A stretch of DNA of 39,787 nt, taken from assembly GCA_017428025.1 (NCBI GenBank), contig JAFRRO010000079.1:1-39787 (forward strand), written 5' to 3'. A program made the position numbers and the translations under genes. The notes under the pieces were generated by a model. That model searched no databases and had not been told where the DNA came from. It saw only the letters and a program-made list of their open reading frames with translations. Source of the stretch: Clostridia bacterium (lineage in GTDB: Bacteria; Bacillota; Clostridia; Christensenellales; CAG-138). Shown here piece by piece: positions 14,929 through 21,155 of the stretch (within the stretch, counting starts at the first letter, position 1; each line of letters opens with the position of its first letter).

Positions 14929-15743
14929 GTTTTCACGTGAATAATCAGATCCAACCCGTCCTCGCGGCGGGTTTCTTCGAGCGTGGCGGTCATGCCGGTG
15001 CCGTCCAGCTGTTCGATGCAGGTCTTGACGCTGTTGACGAACAGGCGGCAGTCCTTGGCGCAGCGCAGCAGCCGGATCGGCGCCGCGTTCGCCGTCTTTG
15101 CCATCTCCGCCGTCAGCCGTTCGGTCGCCGCCGCGCTGAGTCTGCGGCGCTCGATCACATCCAGTGCCTGCATGCGCTGTTCGTCATCGGAAAGGCGCAG
15201 CAGTGCGCGGGCATGACGCTCCGAAAGCCCGCATGCGCGGATCCGGAACCGCACGTCGGGCGAAAGCTTCATCAGCCGCAGCTTGTTTGAAAGATACGCC
15301 TGGCTCTTGCCGATGCGGATCGCAAGCCGTTCCTCGGTACAGCCGAACGCCTTTTGAAACGCGTCGAGCCCCTCCGCCTCCTCCAGAAAGCTGCGCCGCT
15401 GCCATTGCGTGTTCTCGATCAGCGCCATCGCGGCGCTTTTTTCGTCGCTTGCCTGCACCACGATGCACGGAACCTCCCGATACCCCAGCAGTCTGCACGC
15501 TTTGAGCCGCCGTTCGCCCGCAACGAGCTCGTAGCCGTCGCGCAGTTCGCGCACCGTGATCGGCTGGATCAGCCCGACCTGCGCGATGCTCACCATGAGC
15601 TCCGAAAGCGACGCGCGGTCGAACCGCTTGCGCGAGGGATGCGGGTTCGGACGGATCTCCTCGGTCGGAAGCAGCAGCAGACGCCGGTCCGGATCGCGTT
15701 TGGGCGGCATATTCAAAAGACCTTGTTGAAACGAATAGAGCAT
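14925..15743 (-). CDS. ParB/Spo0J/Noc-family DNA-binding protein
   Basis: 272 residues, AAAGGAGG before the start. The ParB N-terminal domain covers residues about 24-115: LPTEEIRPNPHPSRKRFD, LIQPITVREL, and GERRLKA (77-83), the CTP/DNA-clamp motif, then ALIENTQWQR. A helix-turn-helix (about 134-156, CTEERLAIRIGKSQAYLSNK) and LSERHARALLRL follow. ParB proteins bind parS sites and organise the origin region; the paralogue Noc blocks division over the nucleoid. No parA lies beside it, which suits Noc or an orphan ParB. The N-terminal LYSFQQGLLNM could be an amphipathic membrane-binding helix as in Noc, but this is a guess. Confidence 0.87.
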   Translation of the reverse strand: MLYSFQQGLLNMPPKRDPDRRLLLLPTEEIRPNPHPSRKRFDRASLSELMVSIAQVGLIQPITVRELRDGYELVAGERRLKACRLLGYREVPCIVVQASDEKSAAMALIENTQWQRRSFLEEAEGLDAFQKAFGCTEERLAIRIGKSQAYLSNKLRLMKLSPDVRFRIRACGLSERHARALLRLSDDEQRMQALDVIERRRLSAAATERLTAEMAKTANAAPIRLLRCAKDCRLFVNSVKTCIEQLDGTGMTATLEETRREDGLDLIIHVKT

Positions 15744-15881
15744 GGTCCCTCCTTTCCGACCGACATTCTATGACGCGGCGCTTGTCGAAAGAAAGGCATC
15801 GGACAAAGGTCGAACAAAAACGGCAAAATAAGTTTAGAAAAACCGGTAAAACCGCCCCGAAAAAACGTTTCGAAAAAAAGA
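15744..15881. other. AT-rich divergent intergenic region
   Basis: 138 bases between the parB-like start and the ferredoxin promoter. It is markedly poorer in GC than its neighbours and rich in A-runs. A CGAAAAAACGTTTCG imperfect palindrome lies around 15858-15872. I see no RNA gene. The parB promoter must lie here but no confident -35/-10 pair stands out. Confidence 0.4.
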
Positions 15882-15909
15882 TTGCAAAATCAAAAACACA
15901 TGTTATAAT
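15882..15909 (+). promoter_or_regulatory. Ferredoxin promoter
   Basis: TTGCAA (15882-15887), 16-bp spacer, TATAAT (15904-15909) preceded by TGT (extended -10). Good match to the SigA consensus, suggesting strong expression. Confidence 0.8.
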
Positions 15910-15941
15910 GATGATGAAATCTAAACAGGAGGTATTTGACT

Positions 15942-16112
15942 ATGGCATACAAAATCAGTGACGAATGCATCTCCTGCGGCGCATGCGCGGCAGAGTGCCC
16001 GGTAGAAGCGATCGCGGAAGGCGACGGCAAGTACGAGATCAACCCCGACGTCTGCATCGAGTGCGGCAACTGCGCAGAGGTTTGCCCCGTCGGCGCACCG
16101 GCAGCGGAATAA
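15942..16112 (+). CDS. 2[4Fe-4S] ferredoxin
   Basis: 56 residues ([20 protein letters not shown] at the start). Two CxxCxxCxxxCP clusters, [12 protein letters not shown] and [12 protein letters not shown], ligate two 4Fe-4S centres, as in clostridial ferredoxins of the same length. It carries low-potential electrons for anaerobic enzymes such as pyruvate:ferredoxin oxidoreductase or hydrogenase. AGGAGG lies upstream, the promoter is near-consensus and the gene has its own terminator, so it is a monocistronic, probably abundant transcript. Confidence 0.97.
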   Translation: MAYKISDECISCGACAAECPVEAIAEGDGKYEINPDVCIECGNCAEVCPVGAPAAE

Positions 16113-16123
16113 TCAAACGACAC

Positions 16124-16155
16124 AAAAACAGCCCCGAGCAATCGGGGCTGTTTTT
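16124..16155 (+). terminator. Ferredoxin intrinsic terminator
   Basis: AGCCCCGA-GCAA-TCGGGGCT stem with A5 before and T5 after; it could work in both directions. The same GCCCCGAGC-ATCGGGGC core recurs after the flotillin gene. Confidence 0.92.
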
Positions 16156-16176
16156 ATGCTGTCTGGGAAGGGGGCA

Positions 16177-16316
16177 GATCATTTGCGGCGAAACGAAACT
16201 CTTATTGTACCTGCAAGAAGAAAGGCGCAGATAAACCGCGCCTTTCCTTTTATTCTGTTCGCCGCAAATGATCCGTCGTTTCGCTCAGCGAGCCGGATAA
16301 GTGCGTTGCAGACGCA
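16177..16316. repeat. Nested inverted repeats in intergenic region
   Basis: A perfect 16-bp inverted repeat, GATCATTTGCGGCGAA (16177-16192) and its complement (16258-16273), encloses a second one, AAAGGCGC/GCGCCTTT (16221-16228, 16238-16245). A third hairpin, GTGCGT/ACGCAC, follows at 16301-16316. The whole could fold as one long stem-loop. No coding frame or known RNA family is recognised in this 240-base gap. Confidence 0.7.
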
Positions 16317-16345
16317 CGAACGGAAGCAGCTGAGGAAGAACGAGA

Positions 16346-16391
16346 GGCTAAAAACAGTCTGTTGAAAAACGCCGTTTTTCGACAGACTGAA
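16346..16391 (-). terminator. Terminator of the XRE/membrane-protein operon
   Basis: On the minus strand a 16-bp stem, CAGTCTGTCGAAAAAC and its near-complement around a GGC loop, is followed by TTTTTAG. It lies six bases past the last stop codon of the operon. Confidence 0.8.
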
Positions 16392-16396
16392 AGCCG

Positions 16397-16834
16397 TCAG
16401 TGAAACGCGCCTGTCGCCATCAGGAAGCGGAACACGCCGCCGATGATCGTGCCGACGACCGTCAGGGCGAAGCCGCCGCCCGCAAGGTTCAGACCGAGTG
16501 CGCTCATGACGATGCCCGGGACGGTGCGCGTGGGACGGCGAATGCTTCTGATCAGTCCCACGACGCCGAGGATCAGTCCGACGAGGCACAGCAGCGCGAT
16601 GACGATGTTGACCGCGATCGAGATGCCGGACACGACGGAGATGCCCTGCGTGTATCCGTTCTGGTCCGCCGCGATGGCCATACCGACGTTGCTGAAGATC
16701 GTACCGAAGTACGAGATAAACGAAAGTGCAAGTCCGACGATGCCGAACACCAGCGCCGCAATCTGCAGACCGATCGGCTTCTTTTCCTTTGCAGGTTCCA
16801 CAATGACCTGCTGCTGATACGAATACTGTTCCAT
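16397..16834 (-). CDS. Small four-helix membrane protein (DUF4190-like), paralogue 3
   Basis: 145 residues. A polar start (MEQYSYQQQVIVEPAKEKKP) precedes four predicted membrane segments near 22-45, 70-92, 106-122 and 124-140. The segment LVGLILGVVGLIRSIRRP matches the middle of the two upstream genes (LSGVTLGIIGIVHSVRRP), showing common descent. Glycine-rich helices of this type occur in DUF4190-like proteins of unknown function. GGAGGATT lies before the start. Last gene of a four-gene operon with an XRE-type regulator. Confidence 0.7.
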   Translation of the reverse strand: MEQYSYQQQVIVEPAKEKKPIGLQIAALVFGIVGLALSFISYFGTIFSNVGMAIAADQNGYTQGISVVSGISIAVNIVIALLCLVGLILGVVGLIRSIRRPTRTVPGIVMSALGLNLAGGGFALTVVGTIIGGVFRFLMATGAFH

Positions 16835-16919
16835 ATTTCAATCCTCCTTATTCTTTATACTCTTCATTCACCGGAGGGCTTTCGCCTTTCCGACGCAGGT
16901 ATATTGCAGTTTACGGCGT

Positions 16920-17306
16920 CTATGTAAGGTGCGGCATGACGATCGACAGCAGCACCTCAAGGCCGCCGAAGAAGCTGAACAGGATCGCTGCGCCGCTCAA
17001 AACGATGCCCACGATCTTCTTTGCTCTGTGCGCGCGGCGCGACAGTCCCTGTGCGGAACGCACCGCCCCGATCACGCCGCACACAAGTCCCGCAAGCGAG
17101 AACAACCCGCCCGCACAGCGCAGAAACAGCAGCATTTCAGGGCTCGGTTCCAATACGCGCAGCGCGTCGCCGAAGAGCGGAAGCGACTGTGCGGCGAAAA
17201 ACGCAACGTATGCAAACCATGCGAAATAAAATCCGAGCGCCGCGCAAACCGCTGCAATGACCGGCAGCAGAAGCGGCTTTTCTTTTCCGACAGACGCCTG
17301 TTCCAT
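16920..17306 (-). CDS. Small four-helix membrane protein, paralogue 2
   Basis: 128 residues from the ATG at 17306, chosen because AGGAG lies seven bases upstream and because all three paralogues then begin MEQ. Four hydrophobic segments (about 15-38, 55-75, 78-90, 104-124). The block LRCAGGLFSLAGLVCGVIGAVRSAQ aligns with LRGVGGLLALSGVTLGIIGIVHSVR of the upstream gene. Function unknown. 45 bp after paralogue 1 and 85 bp before paralogue 3. Confidence 0.65.
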   Translation of the reverse strand: MEQASVGKEKPLLLPVIAAVCAALGFYFAWFAYVAFFAAQSLPLFGDALRVLEPSPEMLLFLRCAGGLFSLAGLVCGVIGAVRSAQGLSRRAHRAKKIVGIVLSGAAILFSFFGGLEVLLSIVMPHLT

Positions 17307-17351
17307 TTCTTTTCTCCTCTTCTTCTGTTTCGATCTGTCAAACAATTCAGC

Positions 17352-17732
17352 TCACATCGACGCCATACGCTCAAACAGAATGATCGACATCACAATCTCA
17401 TAAAGTGTAAAGCACGCATAGTAGATCCCCACGCTGCCCGTGATGATGCCCGCAACGCGACGAGGGCGGCGAACGGAATGCACGATGCCGATTATTCCGA
17501 GGGTGACGCCTGAAAGCGCAAGCAAACCGCCAACCCCGCGAAGGATCGTTCTTGTCTGCAGACCAAACTCCAAATGAAAAAGCATTTCATGAGCATAGGA
17601 AGGAAGTCGGGGAATCGCAAGGAACGACGACACTACCGCAGGCCACACAACGTAATATCCCAACACGCCGCACATCAATGCAATTACCGATATTGCGATT
17701 GACTTCCGTTTCTTATCCGAAATCTGTTCCAT
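17352..17732 (-). CDS. Small four-helix membrane protein, paralogue 1
   Basis: 126 residues, starting MEQISDKKRKS. Membrane segments near 10-33, 64-86 and 92-118, with the conserved GVGGLLALSGVTLGIIGIVHSVRRPRR block shared with its two neighbours. The arginine-rich turn (RRPRR) faces the cytoplasm. Function unknown. It begins 18 bp after the XRE-type regulator, so the two are almost surely co-transcribed. Confidence 0.65.
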   Translation of the reverse strand: MEQISDKKRKSIAISVIALMCGVLGYYVVWPAVVSSFLAIPRLPSYAHEMLFHLEFGLQTRTILRGVGGLLALSGVTLGIIGIVHSVRRPRRVAGIITGSVGIYYACFTLYEIVMSIILFERMASM

Positions 17733-17750
17733 TTCCGCTCTCCCTCGCGC

Positions 17751-18242
17751 TTATTTCTTTGCCTCTTCCATCTTGCCGGTGTAGAGCGCGTGTTCGATCC
17801 AGATGCGCATGCCGCGGATGGAACGGTCCAGCGCCGCAAGCTTTTCGAGAATGACGTCGAACTGCTTCCGTTCGAAATCATTGACGCGTCCGTCGACGGA
17901 GATGTCGATCAGCCGGTTCTGTTCCTCCTCCATCGCGTGCAGCGCGGAAAGAAGCTCCACCGTGAGCTGCGGCAGCTCCTTGAGCTCCGCCTTCTGGACG
18001 TATTTCATGCCGATCGGGCATTCGTGCGTGCAGTAATAATTGGAAAGCTCCGCGTTGCCGTAGCCCTGCTCCATCAGAAGCACCTCGTCCGGATGCGGCG
18101 CGCTCCTGCCGCTCTCGATCTTCTCGATGCGGTCCGCGGACACGAACTGCAGCAGTTCGCTTGCCGCCTCGCGGCTGAGCTCCAGTGCTTCTCGGCTCTC
18201 CTGCCAGATGTTTTTATTTTCCTTCGTTGAACGCTTTCCCAT
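17751..18242 (-). CDS. XRE-type helix-turn-helix protein heading the membrane-protein operon
   Basis: 163 residues. The N-terminal 55 residues form a lambda-repressor-like HTH: WQESREALELSREAASELL, then VSADRIEKIESGRSAPHPDEVLLM. Next comes YYCTHECPIG with two cysteines that could bind metal or sense redox. The C-terminal half (about 85-150) is helical: LPQLTVELLSALHAMEEEQNRLIDI and FDVILEKLAALDRSIRGMR. First gene of the operon with three paralogous membrane proteins; it may control them or another regulon. GGGAGGAC lies before the start. Confidence 0.8.
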   Translation of the reverse strand: MGKRSTKENKNIWQESREALELSREAASELLQFVSADRIEKIESGRSAPHPDEVLLMEQGYGNAELSNYYCTHECPIGMKYVQKAELKELPQLTVELLSALHAMEEEQNRLIDISVDGRVNDFERKQFDVILEKLAALDRSIRGMRIWIEHALYTGKMEEAKK

Positions 18243-18271
18243 AGGTTCGTCCTCCCGTGCTTTCTGTTTGT

Positions 18272-18300
18272 ATTATACAACGCGCGCGCGGTTTTGGAAA
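18272..18300 (-). promoter_or_regulatory. Promoter of the XRE operon
   Basis: On the minus strand TTTCCA (18295-18300), 17-bp spacer, TATAAT (18272-18277) with extended TG. The spacer carries a run of CG repeats. Confidence 0.6.
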
Positions 18301-18327
18301 GAATCAAATGACCGGATTATTTGCGCA

Positions 18328-18362
18328 TATTTCGCCTTTTCTGCGGAAATAGGGAGTGCCAT
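18328..18362 (+). repeat. 35-bp direct repeat, copy 1
   Basis: TATTTCGCCTTTTCTGCGGA is its first part; it matches copy 2 at 19053-19087 at 34 of 35 positions (T/C at position 30). It contains an imperfect ATTTCGC/GCGGAAAT hairpin. A TATGAT box lies 39 bases downstream, as it does after copy 2. Confidence 0.85.
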
Positions 18363-18432
18363 ATCGGATCGGAGTGCGTAGCACAGCGCCGCTTTGTACG
18401 ATATGATAGCACCAATGAAAGGAGTGAACACC

Positions 18433-18849
18433 TTGCGCGATCGGATTCTTCTCATGTTCGCGTTTCTGCTGACGGATGCGTTCCTTCTTCGGAAGCTGCG
18501 CGGCGTGCTGTTCTGCCTGCGTTACGGCATTTGCCAAAAGTTCGCCAAGCGGCAGGCTGTGAAAAAGCAATATGCTGCAATGCGGTTCCGTGACAAGTTG
18601 ACGCTGACGCCGCTTGTGAACACCTGCAAACAGCGTACAAAGGCGCGTCGGGCGCAGACGGGTTATCTGATCTATGCGGCGTATGCGATCGCAAGCGACG
18701 CGGCGATGCTTTCCTTGATGCTCCTTGCGCCTGCGGCAAAGCTGACGATCCGGCTTTTTCCCATCTTGTTCGGGGTGAAAGTTGTCGCTGCGGTTCTGAT
18801 CACCGCTCTCTATTATCGGCACGGGCTCAGCAGAACCCCGACCGTGTAA
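18433..18849 (+). CDS. Hypothetical small membrane protein
   Basis: 138 residues if translation starts at the TTG at 18433, which has AAAGGAG eight bases upstream; the ATG codons at 18394, 18403 and 18415 lack a site. Hydrophobic segments lie near residues 5-20, 72-95 and 98-125, with a basic loop between (KFAKRQAVKKQY, KQRTKARRAQTG). No known domain. The gene stands alone between two copies of a 35-bp direct repeat and just before the first mini-hairpin array. Function unknown; start uncertain. Confidence 0.5.
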   Translation: MRDRILLMFAFLLTDAFLLRKLRGVLFCLRYGICQKFAKRQAVKKQYAAMRFRDKLTLTPLVNTCKQRTKARRAQTGYLIYAAYAIASDAAMLSLMLLAPAAKLTIRLFPILFGVKVVAAVLITALYYRHGLSRTPTV

Positions 18850-18860
18850 TTGAAATCGCT

Positions 18861-19044
18861 CGCCCGAAGGGCGAATATCGTACCGGCAGGTATATCGTGC
18901 CCGAATGGGTATATCGTGTCCCGTCAGGGACATATCGTTTGCGCACAGCGCAACCGAACGAGATACGGCTGATGCCGCACGATATACTTGCTCACGCAAG
19001 CACGATATGTTTGCTTTGCAAACACGATATGCGGCGTTCGCCGC
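18861..19044. repeat. Mini-hairpin array A (ATATCGT/ACGATAT linkers)
   Basis: About nine tiny palindromes of 10-15 bases follow each other: CGCCC/GGGCG, ACC/GGT, CCC/GGG, GTCCC/GGGAC, TTGCGC/GCGCAA, CGGC/GCCG, CTTGC/GCAAG, GTTTGC/GCAAAC, GCGGCG/CGCCGC. Loops are 2-4 bases. Linkers are a constant ATATCGT on the left half and its complement ACGATAT on the right half. Arms differ in sequence but stay complementary. Not CRISPR: no constant repeat of 23 bases or more. Confidence 0.85.
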
Positions 19045-19052
19045 ACGACGGT

Positions 19053-19087
19053 TATTTCGCCTTTTCTGCGGAAATAGGGAGCGCCAT
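19053..19087 (+). repeat. 35-bp direct repeat, copy 2
   Basis: 34/35 identical to 18328-18362 and in the same orientation. It directly follows hairpin array A and lies 116 bp before the flotillin gene; a TATGAT box follows at 19127-19132 with the same 39-base spacing. Confidence 0.85.
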
Positions 19088-19202
19088 TTGCAGACGGTGT
19101 GTCTTTCGAAAATGCGGCGATCGCGCTATGATGAAGCCGTAAACAAAAGGCGGCCGCAAGGCACGCCGCACCAAATGGGATCATACGAAAGGAGTGAGCG
19201 GT

Positions 19203-20768
19203 ATGAGATTCTTTATGGAACACACGACCTTTATGATCGGGCTGATCGCCGCTGCGGTCGCGCTGATCATCGGTATCCTTGTCAGCGGATACGTCAAGGC
19301 TCCCCCGGACAAGGCATACATCATCTCGGGCATCAAGAAGAGCCCGAAGATCCTGATCGGACGCGCCGGCATCAAGCTGCCCTTCCTTGAGAGAAAGGAC
19401 ACGCTGGTTCTGAAGCAGATCTCGATCGACATCAAGACGAACGGCTACGTGCCGACGCTCGACTTCATCGGCGTGGACATCGACGCGGTTGCGAAGGTCC
19501 GGCTCAAGACCGATCCGGAAGGCATCAAGATCGCGATGAAGAACTTCCTGAACATGAGCGAGGAATCGATCACGAAAGCGCTGACCGACTCCCTGCAGGG
19601 CAACATGCGTGAGATCATCGGCACCGTCAAATTGAAGGAGCTGAACACGGACCGCAAGAAGTTCGGCGACGAAGTGCAGCAGAAAGCGCAGACCGACATG
19701 AACGCGCTGGGTGTGGAGATCATCTCCTGCAACATCCAGAAGATCGAAGACGAAAAGGGTCTGATCGTCGCCCTCGGTCAGGACAACATGAGCCAGATCC
19801 AGAAGGACGCTTCGATCGCAAAGGCCCAGGCGGAACGCGACGTTGCGATCGCCGAGGCGGAAGCAAAGCGGATGGCGAACGAAGCGCAGGTAGCGGCGCA
19901 GAGCGAGATCGCATCCCGCAGAAACGAGCTGCGCATCCGCGAAGCCGAACTGAAGCGCGAATCCGACATCAAGCAGGCGGAAGCCGACGCGGCGTACGAG
20001 ATTCAGCAGCAGGAGCAGCGCAAGACGATCGAAGTCACCACCGCGAACGCGAACATTGCGCGTCAGGAACGCGAGATCGAACTGAAGCGTAAGGACGTCG
20101 AAGTGACCGAGCAGACGCTCGAAGCGGAGATCAAGAAGAAAGCGGAGGCCGACAAGTTCGCCCGCCAGCAGAAAGCGGAGGCGGAGCTCTTTGAACGGCA
20201 GCGCAAGGCGGAAGCAGAGAAATTCGAACGCGAAAAGGCCGCCGAGATCCGCAGAGTCCACGCGGAGGCGGAGAAGTTCGAACGCGAGAAGGAAGCCGAA
20301 GCCCGCAAGGTGCAGGCGGAAGCGGACCTGTTCGCGAAGATGCAGGAGGCGGAAGGCATCCGCGCCGTCGGCGAAGCGGAGGCGAAGGCGATCGAAGCCC
20401 GCGGCATCGCGGAGGCGGAAGCGTTGGAGAAGAAAGCCGAGGCCATGAAGAAATACGGTCAGGCCGCCATGATCGAGATGATCGTGAAAGCCCTGCCGGA
20501 GATGGCAGCCTCGATCGCAAAGCCGCTCGAATCCATCGACAAGGTGACCATCATCGACGGCGGTCACGGCGGCAGCGGCGTGGACGCCATGGGATCCTAT
20601 GTCCCGAGCGTGCTCGCCCGCACGATCGAAACGATGAAGGAAGTGACCGGACTGGACCTCGTGGACATCATGAAGGCGGAGACCTACGACGCGAAGGTGA
20701 ACCGCAACGTAACGGTCAACGGCGATGCGCAAGGCGCGGTCAAGACGGTCCTGGAACCGAACGCATAA
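19203..20768 (+). CDS. Flotillin-like SPFH-domain protein (YuaG/FloT family)
   Basis: 521 residues from the ATG at 19203, with AAAGGAG eight bases upstream. An N-terminal membrane segment (about 7-28, TTFMIGLIAAAVALIIGILV) leads to an SPFH/band-7 domain (about 30-200; PPDKAYIISG, GIKLPFLERKDTLVLKQISI, VDIDAVAKVRLKT, SLQGNMREIIGTVKL, GVEIISCNIQKIEDEKG). A very long Ala/Glu-rich coiled coil (about 205-430) with repeated AEAEKFERE-like units follows, then a C-terminal LPEMAASIAKPLESIDKVTII segment typical of flotillins. It should form oligomeric scaffolds under the cytoplasmic membrane. No NfeD partner is adjacent. The gene is flanked on both sides by mini-hairpin arrays. Confidence 0.92.
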   Translation: MRFFMEHTTFMIGLIAAAVALIIGILVSGYVKAPPDKAYIISGIKKSPKILIGRAGIKLPFLERKDTLVLKQISIDIKTNGYVPTLDFIGVDIDAVAKVRLKTDPEGIKIAMKNFLNMSEESITKALTDSLQGNMREIIGTVKLKELNTDRKKFGDEVQQKAQTDMNALGVEIISCNIQKIEDEKGLIVALGQDNMSQIQKDASIAKAQAERDVAIAEAEAKRMANEAQVAAQSEIASRRNELRIREAELKRESDIKQAEADAAYEIQQQEQRKTIEVTTANANIARQEREIELKRKDVEVTEQTLEAEIKKKAEADKFARQQKAEAELFERQRKAEAEKFEREKAAEIRRVHAEAEKFEREKEAEARKVQAEADLFAKMQEAEGIRAVGEAEAKAIEARGIAEAEALEKKAEAMKKYGQAAMIEMIVKALPEMAASIAKPLESIDKVTIIDGGHGGSGVDAMGSYVPSVLARTIETMKEVTGLDLVDIMKAETYDAKVNRNVTVNGDAQGAVKTVLEPNA

Positions 20769-20780
20769 CCCCCCTATGCA

Positions 20781-20814
20781 GAGCAAGCCCCGAGCGATCG
20801 GGGCTTTGCTTTTG
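20781..20814 (+). terminator. Flotillin intrinsic terminator
   Basis: AGCAAGCCCCGA-GCGA-TCGGGGCTTTGCT followed by TTTT, 13 bases past the stop codon. Same GC core as the ferredoxin terminator. Confidence 0.9.
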
Positions 20815-20833
20815 GCAGAGTTTACAACGATGA

Positions 20834-21012
20834 GCGGCTGCGCCGCATGATGAGCTTGCTTGCGCAAGCGCGGGTGACGCGGGGCGTCGGGGACGACGCC
20901 CCCCTACGGGGGACATGCGCCTGCGGGACGCGATATACCTGCGGCGCGATATACTTGCTGACGCAAGCGCGATATACGGCTTACGCCGCACGATATGTTT
21001 GCTTGCGCAAAC
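20834..21012. repeat. Mini-hairpin array B
   Basis: A second run of small palindromes: GCGGC/GCCGC, GCTTGC/GCAAGC, GGGGCGTC/GACGCCCC, CCCC/GGGG, CTTGC/GCAAG, CGGC/GCCG, GTTTGC/GCAAAC. In the right half the linkers are GCGATAT and ACGATAT, as in array A; in the left half they are looser (ATGATGA, GGGTGAC). Three arm types (CTTGC, CGGC, GTTTGC) recur from array A in a different order. Confidence 0.8.
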
Positions 21013-21036
21013 GCAGGTGACCACACCAATCCATCA

Positions 21037-21143
21037 AATCCGGCGACATGCGCGGCGGATTTGACACCTTGCACCGTCTGCCGCCCGGTCGCCGAAGGCG
21101 ATAGGCAGACGGTGAAAACTCGCCGAAATCCTGATTTCGGCGA
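21037..21143 (-). terminator. Three hairpins after ftsQ, the nearest a probable terminator
   Basis: Reading from ftsQ: TCGCCGAAATC/GATTTCGGCGA (perfect 11-bp stem, 2-base loop, 21120-21143) followed by a short T-run; CACCGTCTGCC/GGCAGACGGTG with an inner TCGCC/GGCGA (21072-21114); and AAATCCG/CGGATTT (about 21037-21063). The first probably ends the dcw transcript. The others continue the hairpin-rich zone of array B. Confidence 0.6.
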
Positions 21144-21155
21144 AACGCGAAGCGT

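Noticed and set aside
14925..15743. Replication origin near the parB-like gene
   Set aside because: No dnaA, parA or cluster of DnaA boxes was seen; rpsF-ssb-rpsR and noc lie near the origin in Bacillus, but that alone is not evidence here.
18861..19044. CRISPR array
   Set aside because: Repeated elements are only 7 bases, the spacers are palindromes, and no cas genes are present.
18924..20867. 647-codon open frame opposite the flotillin gene
   Set aside because: Its product mirrors the Ala/Glu coiled coil of the flotillin as a Leu/Phe/Arg-rich chain and runs through the hairpin array; not a gene.
16113..21155. tRNA or known small RNA genes in the intergenic regions
   Set aside because: No cloverleaf or TTCGA-type T-arm context was found; the hairpins seen are terminators or the repeat arrays described.
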